A DNA stretch of 64,000 nucleotides from Celoporthe dispersa (taxonomy: Eukaryota > Ascomycota > Sordariomycetes > Diaporthales > Cryphonectriaceae), in NCBI GenBank assembly GCA_016584495.1, contig WAID01000003.1, forward strand, positions 1,984,001-2,048,000. The letters run 5' to 3'. Of the stretch, positions 44,488-56,930 are shown piece by piece. Numbering within the stretch: the first letter of the stretch is position 1; each line of letters starts with the position of its first letter. A program made the translations under genes and the position numbers. Below the pieces are notes generated by a model, which saw nothing but the letters and a program-made list of their open reading frames with translations, did no database searches and had not been told where the DNA came from.

Positions 44488-46661
44488 AGCAGGCCCTTGT
44501 GCTGCTTGCCCTTGTCGGTTCTCCTCGCCCCAAAAGCCCAGCCATACATGCTACTACATCATAATGTATGCAGTACCATACATACTGTTGTACATACATA
44601 CACACAGTAGGAAGGAAAAGCACAACGCCACCGCGGACCAGGGACACGCCTTGATGAGAGGATGACAGGACGCAAGGGGATCGCGGGACAGCCGGGGCCT
44701 TCACTGCATGAGATCGGTTCCACAGATTAATGGAGTCAACAGTCATACCGCTGCCCCCAAAATGGGAGGGAGGAGGGGGGGCCATGAGCAGGGGCCGTCA
44801 GGTCTGTCACCTTGTATCACCTGTCGCCGTGAGGAATCGATGAACATCGGGCTCGGGAGGCCAGAAAGAGGAGAATGGAAACCACAAAAAAAAAAAAAAA
44901 ACGCTATTCATCAGCGGAGAATCCATCGTCAGCCAAACTTGCGCGGCCTCCTCGACGACAACGACACACTACTATTAGCGCCCAGCGGCAGAGTTCTAGA
45001 AGCTCTGTCCAGTCGCCAACCCGCGAGGAACCTTTTTGACGTCCCGCCGCCCGCTGCTGCTAAATATAACAACAGCACAACCTGTCTCTGGCTTAGCGGT
45101 ACACATAGTACTCCGTACGTATTGTACTATGGCATGTCATAGTACACGGCAGCGGGCTGCCAGGGAGGGTTCTCTTGTTGTGGCCCCCGGAGAGCAGGTG
45201 CTTTCGCAAATCAACACAAAAAAACTTACAATGACGATATATCTCCGTGTCGGTATGATCGCGTGCCTCTGGGGGAAAAGGGGGAGACCTGTTGATCCTG
45301 CGCCTCGTGATCTCCAGCGGGTGGCCTGTTCCACTGTCGTCATGCCGCCGTCTCGTCGAAAGCAGGGTTTTTTTGGTGGCTGTTTTTTTTTTTTTTTGTT
45401 GTTCTCCTTTGGGATAGACCGGGGATCCTCCTCTACTCTCGGCAGATCTTGCACAGCCGCCTCCTCGACCCCGCCGAGGGTGGGCAAAAAAAACAAAAGA
45501 AAACAAAAAAGAAAGAGAAAGCAGGGAGAGAATCAGGGTCTCGCATTATTGTGCCAGAGGACCACCCTGATTTACACTGTTTGCTCAAAACGCTAACAAC
45601 AAGCATAACAGGCCTCTCTCTCTCCCTACACGAGAAGGGCAAGAAAGAAAGAAAAAAGCTTCTTGTCAAGCATCAATCTAGGACCATCTCCAAAAAAATA
45701 AAAATAAGAAGAAAAAATAAGAATAAAAAGTGTCCTACTGTGTGTCACATACAAATGAGCAACCCAGCCCGGACCCTCTCTGTCGCTCGTCTGTTCACGC
45801 GAGCCCGCCTTGTTTCCCCCGTGACGACGATCTTGGCATGACGACCTGCGGATCATGCAAACATCACCTCGGTCCGAAGAGGCCATCCTCCTTCTCTCTC
45901 CCTCCCTCTCACCGTCTGTTTTGATAGGACCCGCGCTCTCCTGCACTCTCGTCGCGTAGGCCAATCATAAGCTCGTCTCGCTGCCCACCCCCCCCCCCCC
46001 TCTTCTCCGGCGTTCATGTGGTCGACATGCTGCATATACTCTGAAACAAAGTTTTATCTACGACGGCTCCCATCCAACCCACCCCGCCCTTCCCCCCCAG
46101 CCCTCCAATTTACCCTGCAGAGAAACGTAGTATCTGGCCGGCTTCGTCCTGCCAGCCAAGGGGGGGGTTGACGGGTGGTTTGTCGGCCTCGCATAAGAAA
46201 AGAAAAAAAAAGCCAAGAAAGAAAAAAGAAAACCACAGCTAAGCTAGAGGTGGCAGCGTACAACAGGGTCAGGCGTCAAGACATGGCTACCACGGCAAAA
46301 GGACGCCCGAGAAGATTACGAGAGTACCCCTCCCATAGTCCATATATAATCTAGAGCTAAGCAGACAGATGTGTTACATACAACGAACGCCCCTGGAGGA
46401 AGGTCGGGTTTCGTGATCAGCAGGAAGCAGCAGCACACTTCGGGCACGGCGACGTGTACAGAACAGATCACTTGAGACGATCAGTCAAATTCTCCTGTGT
46501 GACTGCCTCCTCGCAGGCGGTACATACATATATATATATATATATATCTACAAGGAAGAGAAAGGTCGACCCGTCCGGGAACAAGACGGCGCAAGACAAC
46601 ACCACCACCAATACTACCACCACCACCACCTCGACACTTCCCCCCCCCCCCCGGCGGCCGC
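42935..46661. other. Longest gene-free stretch (3.7 kb)
   Basis: No open frame here carries recognisable residues. Contains a CA/GT microsatellite, poly-purine tracts near 43515-43560 and 45485-45525, a TA run near 46529-46547 and a poly-C run near 46640-46652. It should hold the promoter of the membrane sensor gene and the 3' end of the GH35 gene. Confidence 0.5.
44424..44487. repeat. (CA)32 dinucleotide microsatellite
   Basis: Uninterrupted CA repeat of about 32 units. Confidence 0.95.
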
Positions 46662-49600
46662 CTAGTAGGCCCCCGGCCTCTCCGTCCAGGCCGGCTGGTC
46701 CACCAGCGTAGGCGTCTCCCGCCCCGTCCAGACCGGCGTGGCGCCCACGGTCCAGTTCAGCCCCGCCACCGCGGCCCCCTCGCCCCCCAGCGCCCACAGC
46801 GTCAGGCCCAGCCAGTTCTCGCCGCCGTAGTCCAGGACGCCCTCGGGGATGGGGAACTCGGCCTGCGGGCCCACGTTGCTCGTGTACCGCCCGAGCTGGT
46901 ACCCGTTGACGAAGACGAGCGAGCGGTAGGGCGCGGCAGACCCCGCGGCGGTGTCGTTGGCGAACACCAGCGACAGCGGGACGTCCCACGCATCGGCGGG
47001 CAGGGAGAGGGTGAAGTTGGTGGTGTAGAAGGCCACGCCGGCGGCGCTGATGCCGTCGAGGGGCGAGCTCCCGCTGGTGAAGGCGGCGGCGCCGACGGGC
47101 GGGGACGGCTGGTGGTAGCCCTGGCGCTCGGCGAACAGGCCGCCCTCGTTGAGGGGCCCGCGGACGCGGTCGGCGTAGTCCTCGCCGCCGAGGTTGCCCG
47201 TGATCTTCCACGTCAGGTCGGAGGCGAAGGTGTAGTCGAGGATCCCGCGCGGGTCCTTGGCCTCGTCCGCGCCGACCTCGCCGTTCTCGTCGAGGCCCGT
47301 GCTGTCCATCAGGACGGTGAGCACGTAGCTCTGCCCGGCCGTGACGGCGCCGTCGGGCAGGGCGAGGGCCTGCGTGTAGGTCGAGGGGATGTCGTCGTAG
47401 CCGGCGGCCCACGAGCCCAGGAAGGTGTCGTTGAGCCAGACGGAGGCGCCGTAGGCCTCGCCGCCCTGCGTGGTGAGCGAGAGGGTGGTCTCGGCGCCCG
47501 ACGCGACAAAGTGGCCTCGGAACAGCAGGCTGCCCGTGTTGAAGCCGTAGTCGGAGCCGTATAGGGACACGGGCGTCTTGAGCGGCGAGCCCACCGGGTT
47601 GGTGGTGTTGGTGTGGTCCGCGTCCGGCCAGGCGCTGTCGTCGTACGAGGCCTGGATCTCGGGGAGCGAGTCGAGCGCGTACCAGACGGCCCCGGCCAGG
47701 TCGGGGAGGTCCAGGGCCGGGGGCGAGTAGGACACACTGGCGGCCCACGAGCCCTGGGCATCGGTGGTGAAGTCTAGGGTCTGGTTGTTGACCTGGAGGG
47801 CCGTGGCGCCCTGGGGAGCCCCGATGATCTCGACGGCGGTGCTCTTGTTGAAGTCCGCGGCCAGGGAGAGGGTGGAGCCGTCGACCGAGGCCGTCCGGAC
47901 GAGGTAGGGCCCGTTGACGATGACGGCACCCCCGCCGCTGGTGAGCTCAGGAACCCAGTAGTCGTAGGCGCTGTTGCGGTCTGGTCATCGCGTACACACG
48001 TATTAGCACACACTTTGCCGGTAAGGAGCCTGAGATGGGTTTTCCCCCCCCCCCCTTCTCTTTTCTTCCTTCCTTTCTTTCTTCCTCCTTGCTTTCCCTT
48101 CCTTCTTCATAACAAGACGACGTACCAAGAATGTAGATGTACAGATCGGCGACCTGGACGATCCTGCGGGAGGTGGACGTCTCCCACTGCGCGACGAGGG
48201 AGCCGTTGGCCTGCCGGATGGTGACGCCGCTGCCCTCGACCAGGGGAGCCGTTGGAGGCCCCAGCCACGGCCAGCTCGTGAAGCTCACCGGCGCCGCCGT
48301 AGACCACCAGGACGGTCCTGTCCGCAAAAGCCTGCCAGGTGAAGATCTCGGCGGTGGAGTAGAGGAGTAGCGCCGAGCTGCCGACCGGGTAGTCCGTCAC
48401 GTGGACCTTGGAGTCGCGCCCGCTCAGGGTGAGCTCGCCGCCGAGCTGGGGGACGGCGAGGGTGCCCGCCGAGGTGGGCAGGGACAGCGTGTAGTTGGTC
48501 GAGGCCTCGGAGGTGTAGTCGGCGTGCCTGACGACGAAGAAGGAGCCGTTGGCCCCGAGCACGGGCGTGGTCACGATGTCGGCGTTGGTGTTGTAGACGC
48601 CGGTGGAGTACGAGGTCGCGGGCACGGCGGTCAGGTATCCCGGCGAGACCTTGAGGAAGTTGGCCTCGAGCTTGAGCTCCGAGTACTTCTCCCTGTCGAC
48701 GGCGCGGTTCTCGCGGATGGCGGAGCCGTAGTCGTAGGAGGTGTAGACGCCCGGGTACTGGATGTTGCCCCAGTTGGTCCCGCCAAAGATCTGCCCGTGC
48801 GTTGTCGATGGGGTCAGACAGGATCGATCGCCCAGGGGCTCGGGACAGCAGCAGCTAGCATACATACCATGTACAGGCTGAAGATGGTCACGCCCGCCGC
48901 GTAGTTGTTCTTGTAGAACACCCTCTCGAACTCCATGTTCAGGAGGTCTGCACACTTCTCGTAGCCGGCGCCCGAGGGCGGGTCGAAGGAGCCTCCCTGT
49001 CGTCATGTTCAGCGCGTGAGCCGCCGCACGGCTTTCATCATCTTGATGCCCCGTCTGGTGGGTTAGCTGCTGCTTACCTGGAACTCATTGATCAGGTACG
49101 GCGTCGTCGGGCTCTCCTCGAGGTGCAGCTCTCGAAAGTCGGTGGGGATGGACCCGGACGGCCAGGGAGGAAGGGTTGGCACAGTCGAAGCCCAGCGGGT
49201 AGGAATCACTACGGCAGGGTTTCATGTAAGCAGCAGGGAGAAGAAGCAGAGGAAACAGAGAGAGCTTACTGTCCCTGTTGTTTGGGTACACGTGTCAGCC
49301 GGACAAGAAAGCATGGTATTCACTGCCCTCCAACTCCTCGACAGGGCCACGCCCGAGACTCACATAGATGTCGACCTGTCCCACGCCTGTCCCGGGGGCG
49401 TTGTGTCCATCCGGCGACGCATCATTGTTGACGAGGGGCACCACGATCCCCGCATCGCGCAGCTGGTCCTCGATGTACTGCATGTAGTACCCGTTGGGGA
49501 ACACGACGTCCGAGGTGGCATCGGTGTACTCGTTCTCGACCTGGACGAGGATGATGGGCCCGCCGTTGGTGATCTGGTACTTGGCCAGGATGGCGCCCAC

Positions 49601-50312
49601 GGTGGCCATGTAGCTGGGGTGTGTCACCTTTGTTCAGCGGCGGAGCTCAGAGGGAGGAAGTTGGGGGCTCTCTCTCTCTCTCTCTCTCTCTCTTGGGGGG
49701 GAGATACGGCCAGACGTACTTGTTCGTGGCGTTCAGGTAGTCGGTAGCGTTGGTCCTCAGCTTTCCCTCGATCCTCTGCAGCCAGCCTGGAAAGCCACCG
49801 CCTGTGGACTCGGCATCTGTATTCCTCGTCCCGGGCACACGCCCCAGCTGATCAGCGGATTTTTTCTTTTTCTTTTCGTATTCTTTGCACTCACTAATGT
49901 ACGGTCCCGGTCTCGCGATGAGGTACAGCCCGGCCTCCTGCGCAGCCTCCAGGAACGGCTCGATGGCCATGGCGGCCTGGTCGTTGAAGTCGCCGCTCTT
50001 GCCCTCCAGCAAGCCCCAGTGCAGGTAGAAGGAGACGGTGTTGAGGCCCAGGGCCTTGACCTTCTGGAAGACATCGAGCCACAGCGAGGGTACGGGCAGG
50101 CGGAAGGGGTGGAACTCGCCCGAGTAGATCATGAGCCGCTCGCCGTTGATGAGAAGCGAGTAGTTGTCATAGGTCACGACGTCCTGGAGGAGCTCGCGGC
50201 GGTCTGGGCGCAGGAGCTGCGGGGGGCGTCCGGCGAGGGCGGCGGCGTGGGCCGTGGTGGCGGCAGCGGTGGCACCCAGGAGGGCAGAGGAGAGGATGCT
50301 GGTGAGCCTCAT
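46662..50312 (-). CDS. Secreted beta-galactosidase, GH35
   Basis: Releases terminal beta-galactose from oligosaccharides and plant galactans. Eight exons: complement(join(46662..47980,48126..48790,48868..48996,49078..49208,49270..49274,49364..49613,49720..49816,49895..50312)), 1,003 residues after correction, matching the roughly 1,000-residue fungal LacA type. Signal peptide at the start; then SGEFHPFRLPVPSLWLDVFQ, SFYLHWGLLEG, RPGPYINAE, GGGFPGW; LVQVENEY carries the acid/base Glu and YLINEFQGG the nucleophile Glu; C-terminal jelly-roll domains follow. Exon 5 is a 5-nt micro-exon needed for YGHDSYPLGFDC. Two extra bases (48243-48246 and 49165-49167) break the frame; removing them gives perfect phase. 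Same strand as, and 1.2 kb from, the GH51 gene. Confidence 0.93.
49270..49274 (-). other. 5-nt micro-exon of the GH35 gene
   Basis: On the minus strand CAACAG|GGACA|GTAAGC: an acceptor and a donor flank five bases. Joined to VDIY before and TGATTCC after, they give Y-G-H-D-S-Y-P, the conserved GH35 sequence. Flanking introns are 89 bp and 61 bp. Confidence 0.85.
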
Positions 50313-51529
50313 CGTGACAGAGAGCAGCCCCTGTGGGCAGCTGTACGAAACGGTTGCCTTTTTTGCTGACGGCGCTGCTTGGACAGAGCCTCTATGGTCC
50401 TAGGCCGGGGAGAGGGGGGAGGATGCCTGTCTTGAGCGTCTGGGTGAGGCCTGTCACTCTTCTGTCTCTCTGTCTGTCACTCTCTCTCTCTTCAAGGTTT
50501 GACCAAGGGGACATACATCATCAACCAGGTTCATCACCCTGCTGCTTCATGACGCCCGCTGCAACACACACTCTCTCTCCCTCCCTCCCCCGGCCCGCCT
50601 CGGTCCTTTTGCTGGACGACATTATACCGAAGTATCGCTCCCAGCCCGTGCCTGCATCCATGGTTACAGGGACACGGGATTGTCTGTTGGAGATCACTGC
50701 AACGTCGTCGAGGGACAGGGCAGGGGGGAGGGGGAGGGGGCGCTTCCAGGTACAACAAGCTCTCCCTTGGTTGGTGGAACATCAGGCTGTAGTTGTTTCC
50801 CGAGCCGTTGGCATCAATCGTATACCATCAAGCTATATGGCGAGAGAGTTGGTGAAGTCTAAAGTACGAGAAGTGGTCCTGTCGATCATAGATTGATTCC
50901 CTCGGGGGGAAGGGGGAGGATCCAGGAACAAGGATGCTTGATGTACATACATAATACGGATCCGTATACTGCATATGTACCGTTCCTCGTGTGGAGGAGA
51001 CTGTTCGGATGATCGCACGCGCGAGAGAGAAAAAAAAGAGGGAGAGAAGGAGGAGGGGGGGGGGGAATGAGGGGAAGCCCTGCTCTGTTGGGGATCTGCG
51101 GCCATTTCGGAAGGCAATGCAACCCTATTTTACCACTGCAACCCTCCCATGCCTCCTTCTCGGCTTGTACATCTTCCTGCAGCATTGCTGTCCGTCCGCT
51201 GCCTGTGTGTGCCTTTCCTTGCTTGTTGGTTGTGTGGGTCTTTTTTTCTTTTTCTTTTTTTTTCCCCTTCCTTTTCTCTCCTCTCCCCAACACAGTGTGT
51301 TTTTACTAGGAAGTTGAATATGTCGATAGCCATGTTTGATATCAACGTAGTTACGAGTCCATGGCAGAATAGGAGAAATACACTGAGGCTTATCCTCCAA
51401 GTTCATTAGAGTACAAAGAGAGAGAAGAATCTGGGAGACGTCAAGGTTTATATGTGAATATATATGTGTGTATATAATAAACATATCAATATGTGTATAC
51501 GCATCTACGCAGAGATCAAGCCCTGCTCC
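50313..51529. other. Intergenic region between GH51 (3') and GH35 (5')
   Basis: Upstream of the GH35 start, it contains CT-rich leader-like sequence near 50450-50600 and T-rich sequence near 51240-51265. No supported gene. Confidence 0.5.
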
Positions 51530-53833
51530 TCACGACGCGGCGGCCAGCAGCGCAACGCTCAGGTTGGGCAGGCTGAAGCTAAAGGCCCCGCCGTCGCCCG
51601 CCGTCAGGCTGCTCGTCGTGGTGATGAGCTCCACGGACCCGATGCTGTTATAGCTGTAGCCGTCCGGGGCCGTCAGCACCGTCAGGGTGGCCGTCGACCC
51701 GCTCCCGAGGCCGTCAAAGGTGACGTTGAACCCGACATCCTCGGTGCTGTTGTACACGGCCGCCTTGACATAGTACGTGCTCGTCGCGTTGTCCACACCC
51801 GCCACCCAGTACGCAGGGCCAAAGTCGTCGGTGGTGTCCGCGGGCAGGGTGGACGTGAAGGCGGCGTTGCCAAATAGCCGGAGCACCTCGTACGAGGTGC
51901 TGGTCACCGTCTGGCTCTGGTCGGCCGTGAAGGAGATCAGGTCCGGCGACCACTCGTACGAGTTGAGGTTCTGCAGGAGGGGCGCGTACGAGAACCCCCA
52001 GACGCGGTCTGCGTTGCGCTCCATGCCGATGACGAAGACGGCCTCCGAGACGGAGCCGATCCAGTACGGCCAGGGGCTAAAGAGAGAGGAGAGAGAGAGA
52101 GTCAGTGAGTGAGCGGGCGGGCGGGCGGGCGAGGGTGGTTATATAGATACAAAGGGGGACTCACTTCTTGGCGTCGTCCCAGTTGGTCGAGTCGCTCACG
52201 TTGTCCGTGTTGTTCTGCACGACGGCGAACTCGCCCACCTGGATGGGGTGGCCAGCAGCCATGTTGTCGAAGAAGTTGAACTGGCCGACAAAGTAGTTGG
52301 GCAGGGTGTACTGGTGGTAGTCCTGCCCGGACGACTTGTAGGTATAGCTCAGGTCCGCGAGGGAGGTGAAGATCAGGATGTCAGGGTAGGCAGCCGAGAT
52401 GGCGTCTGTTCATGGGGGCACAAGAGTGGATTAGCAGATGGGAACTCTCTTGTTATAAAAAAAAAAAAGAGAGAGAGATACACACCGTAGAACATGTTGA
52501 AGCGGTAGTCGATGTAGCTGTCCTCGCCGCCGTTCAGGTTGTCCTCGTTGCCGACCTCGACGAACTTGATGACAAAGGGGTCCGCGTATCCGAGGGCGAC
52601 ACGCTGGGCGCCGTACGTGGTGGACGCGTCGCCCATGAGGAACTCGAGCTCGTCGAGGGCGCTCTGCACATAGGGCGCCAGGTCGGCCTCGGAGATGATG
52701 GTGCCGTCCAGGTACTCGCCCGACCAGACGGCCAGGACGGGCTCGAGGTCCAGGTCCTGGCACCAGAGCATGTACTCGACTAGGCCGAGGCCGTCGGTAT
52801 TCTCGTAGCCCCAGGTGCCGGGCCGCCCGGGCCGCTGCGTCAGGTTGCCGATGGTGTTGTTCCAGTTCCACCAGTACGGCGGGTCCTCGCCCTCCAGGTT
52901 GTTGCCGCCGGGGATGCGGAAGTGCTTGGCGTTGAGCGCGGCCAGGGCCTCCATGATGTCGGGCCTGTTGCCGTTGGGCGTGTCCTTGTACGTGGGCGGG
53001 AACAGGCTGATGAGGTTGAGGTTCAGCACGTCGCCCGCCGACGCGTCAAAGGTCAGGACGAAGCTGTTGTTGCTGCTGGGGGCGTCGGCCGCCGGCGCGA
53101 GCTCGTAGCTGAACCGCGTCCAGGCGTCGGCGCTGGACGAGCCCGACACCGTTGTGGACGCCAGCGTGGCATTGGTTATGTCGGACACAAGGCTCGCCGT
53201 GAAGTTGCCCGAGTAGTCGCCGAGGACGTAGAAGCTGCCCGAGTAGGTGCTCGAGGCCGAGACGTCGACTGTTTTGTTTGTGTAGGAGAGAAGAGAGGCC
53301 AAGCCGTCAGCAGGAGTAACTGCGTCCACCGGGGGGGGGAGGGGAGGGGAGGAAACACCACTGCACACTTACTTCCCCACCAGCCTGGGTTCCGGATACC
53401 AGCAGCGCCGTCGGCCGAGGCTGTCACCTCCACAGAGGTCGGCAGGGCCCATGACAGCGGGGTAGAGCTGTTGTCCAGGGCGAGCGAGGCAGAACCGACA
53501 GCCGTCCACGGGTCGAGGGTGGACGGATACTCGGTAGAGCCCTGGAAGGCCCGGTTCTGGATCAGCTCGGCGTAGCTGCACCAGAGATCGAGGCGGCAGG
53601 CAGACAGTCAGCTCTCCTGTGCGCTCCAGCATGCCCAGAGGGGGGGAGGAGGAGGGGACGTCAGCGCTGGTCACTTACATGCCGCCATCACCACCGTGGT
53701 TGATGTCCTCGAACATGAGACCATATTGGTACCCAGAGGTCGCATTCCCGCCAGAAGACGCCACGGAGAGGGTCACGGCCGCCGCACCTCCCACGAGGAG
53801 GGGGACAGACAGAAGAGGAGACAGACGCGCCAT
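51530..53833 (-). CDS. Secreted alpha-L-arabinofuranosidase, GH51
   Basis: Removes arabinose side chains from arabinan, arabinoxylan and arabinogalactan. Five exons: complement(join(51530..52076,52165..52405,52486..53268,53373..53575,53679..53833)), all in phase with no frame break, 642 residues. A signal peptide (LLSVPLLVGGAAAVTLSVA) is followed by the GH51 fingerprint GLMFEDINHGGDGG(I)YAELIQ split by the first intron, a carbohydrate-binding-like N-terminal region, then AKHFRIPGGNNLEGEDPPYW, the acid/base Glu in FVEVGNEDNL and the probable nucleophile Glu in IQVGEFAVVQ, and a C-terminal beta domain. This is the AbfA-type layout. A GA repeat (about 53892-53926) lies just upstream of the start. 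Confidence 0.93.
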
Positions 53834-53891
53834 GGCAGAGAAGGAGGAGGAGGAGGAGGACATACACACGCAGCGAGAGGATCAGCGCTGC

Positions 53892-53927
<36 letters not shown>

Positions 53928-55950
53928 CAGCTGGGAGGAGGAGATGCGACAGGTCTCAGGAACAGGAAGGGGATCACCGTCGACCCCATGCTCCCTTTTT
54001 GTATAACAACAATCAAAAGATAAGATCTCCCCCCCCCTCTCTCCCCCCGGTCCTCAAGACCTGATCGCCTCTCCTCCTCGCCTGCATCCCTCGACAACCT
54101 TCTTCCCGGCCTCCAGTCCGGAGGCAACGTCCCTGGCACACCCACCCTGCCTGCACAACAGGCGCATCAATGAGACACCGAGAGGACGTGCCAGTCCCTC
54201 AGGAAACCCAAACCACCCCACACCCGGCCCACGAACTCCACGTCGCCGAGCTAGACGGTAGCGCACAAGCTCTCTGTTGGAGAAGAGACGGGGGCGGGGG
54301 CTCAAGGCTGATCACCTCGAAATAGCATCTTTGCCCCGAGATGGGCGGCCCAGGAACGCCCAGGGCCAGAAAGCAAAAAGAAAACAAAAGACATGCTGCC
54401 GCCGCCGCGTGCCACTTGGGCCTTGGCTGTGGGCCCCTTGCTTGACGTATTTTTGTAGTGTGTCAAAGGTTAAAAACAAAAAAGCAAATAAATAAAAACA
54501 TAAATCACACAACGGTGTTACTGGGCGAGATTGTCGAGGATCTGGGGAACCTGGTCCTGGTAGCATTCAGGCTCGTGGAGACAGATGTCGGGGTAAATGA
54601 GGTTGGTGGAGGTGGAGGAAAGGGGGGGGGACTCCACATGAAATATGTCATGTATATGGTATATGAAGATAATTGTGTTATGTATGCAAGTGTAAAGAAT
54701 GTATGGTAGTATCCCGCTCCAGAGGAGGACTACTGCTGCTGCTACTGCTGCTGCTGCTACCTGGTATCCGCACCAATGACTGCCGAGGAGGAGGGCCCAT
54801 CGACCTGGGGTCCACTCATCATCATCCAGGCATCAGGCCTCGGACTTTCTTGTGCGGTCCCTCACTCACCGTCTTGTCCCGCATGGAACTGAAGACACCG
54901 ACCAGGGTGCTAATGATTCGCCGAGAGGCAGGTTAGGCTGAATTGAACTGTTCCCCTGTACTGGGTATCAATCTTGTGTGCATATTTGTCGTCAAGCTCA
55001 CTTAGTAATACACTGACACAATCATCACGATGGTGCAATGTCCTCATGAATTGAATTGTGTCTGGATGTAAACAAAGGGAGGGGAAAGGGAGCTTATCTG
55101 TCCAGGGCGCAACAGGGATATTGTAATGAATAGCTCATAATACATCCCAAATACCATTCTCCATCTTCATCTGCAGCCTCGATGACAGCCATAAACCCAA
55201 CACCACCCTTCCTCTCGATCCCTGCCATTGTCAGCTCCTGCCTGGTAGGCTTGTGCATAGTACTGCTGCTTGGATGGGGAAAAGAGAAGAGGGGAGGGAG
55301 GGCAGGCTGCTAGACGGAGGAGGAGAAGAGGAGGGAGAGAAGATGATGACGATAATGGTGGTGACGATAACAACAGTGCCACGGCTGATGTTGCTGCTGA
55401 CGATGTTGTCATTGGCAGAAGGGAACCAGTAGATACTGGGGCTGGGTGGCTGCTGCAGCTGCAGGGCCAGGAGAAGAGATGCATTAGGTACATACATGTG
55501 TCACGTGTGAGCTCCCACTTCCTTGATGTCTCTCTTGTTTTGCAGAAGCAAGGTTACAGCGGGCACAGGACCACGAATACACGAGCGTCATGTGTCGATG
55601 CATCACCTAGAGGCCCAAACTTTTTTTTGATCTTGCCTCTGAAGAGAAAAAAATCCATGATTAGTGACATCACAACAAATGTTTTGAGATATGAGATGGA
55701 AATTATTGTAATCAAATTTTATTCGCTCTTGCTCAGTATAAGACTTGGGGCGGAAGGCTGGGCTCGAAAGCCCTCATGCCACACACACACACACCCACAC
55801 ACGCGCGCGCGCACACACACGCACGCAAACAAAAAAAACAAAAAACAAAAAAAACGGGAGGGTAGAGGCCGGACGCACTCGGCACCTATATAATAAACAA
55901 ATTAGCATGCTAACGAGCATCAGCCAAGCAGAATAGTCGTCAGAGCCTAC
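53834..55950. other. Gene-free 2.1 kb
   Basis: Promoter side of GH51 and 3' flank of the zf-PARP gene. Contains (GA)n near 53892-53926, a CTG-type run near 54734-54757 and a CA/CG run near 55780-55826. No supported gene. Confidence 0.5.
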
Positions 55951-56930
55951 CTATCCCGAGCGCTTTCTCTTGGGCCGGGGGGAGGCGGCCTCGACCTCCC
56001 GAGCCCGCTTAGCAGGCCGTCGGGGGCCAGCCCCCCCTCTTCTTTGACGGCCGGCTCCTTCTTGGCGGCCGGCTTGGCCTTGTACGGGGTGTCCTGTTTG
56101 AAGGCGGACTCCTGCTTGATGCCGGGCCCCTGCTGAGCAGGGGCCCCGTCTTTGGCATCGTCCTTCTTGCCCCGGCCGCGGATGCCGCGCTGGCCGAGGC
56201 GGTTGTACTCGGGATCTCCGTTGAAATCCTCGTCTGCGATCTTGCCCTGGGTAATGGCCAGGCGGATCTTTGCTGGAAGTGGGGGTATTCCCTGAGGCAG
56301 AAACTATTAACATTATGCTTACAATATAGCATAGAAAAAGAGAGGATATAAGAGAGATAATAATGCAAAGGAAGAAATAGAAAGAGCATAATCGACAAGA
56401 TGTAAGAAGAAATAATAGCTAAGCAGAAAAAGAAAAAAAAGATATAGCTTACCCCATCTCGTCATAACCATCAATCAGGTCAAAGTCGTAGCTGCCATCG
56501 TCATCCTCGATAGACTCTCGAAGGTTCTTAAGCTGGCTGCCAGATACGCATCCCCTGCGCAAATAATTCAAGTGTTAATTCATGTATCCGTATCAAAGCA
56601 AAGACTCAATAGGGCTGCGCTATGGGATCATACCAATGCTTGTAGGTCCAGGAACCATGGCTCTTGATCTCAACCCAGGTTGCGAAGCGCAGCTCGCCCT
56701 TCAGCAGCTTGACCTTGCTGTCCTGGCACTCCTTGTCCTTGCAAGTAGCGCGGTTGTTAGGGGAGACCTCTAGAGAACAAAATGTTAGTATTTTGCCGAC
56801 GGGATGATAGCTTAGAGGAAGAATAGCGGCGTGAGAAGACATTGGCTTGTAAGATGTATTGTCTGTAGGGAGCTGCTCAAAGGCATAGTGCTGCAGATTG
56901 GATTCACTTACCGATACGGTACTGAGGCAT
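55951..56930 (-). CDS. Small PARP-type zinc-finger protein
   Basis: Four exons: complement(join(55951..56291,56453..56554,56634..56769,56912..56930)). The protein begins MPQYRIEVSPNNRATCKDKE and has C-x-x-x-x-C, then GELRFATWVEIKSHGSWTYK and HWGC, the zf-PARP fold that senses DNA nicks in PARP1 and DNA ligase III. Then come DDGSYDFDLIDGYDEMG and AKIRLAITQGKIADEDFNGD, and a Lys/Pro-rich tail ending KRAREVEAASPRPKRKRSG, a likely nuclear signal. There is no catalytic domain; fungi have such stand-alone fingers. Exon 4 needs two single-base additions (about 56272-56277 and in the C-run 56031-56037); the sum is then exactly 200 codons including stop. Partner and exact role unknown. Confidence 0.8.

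Noticed and set aside
44395..44610. Peptides of poly His-Thr and Cys-Val over the CA repeat
   Set aside because: Pure microsatellite translation.
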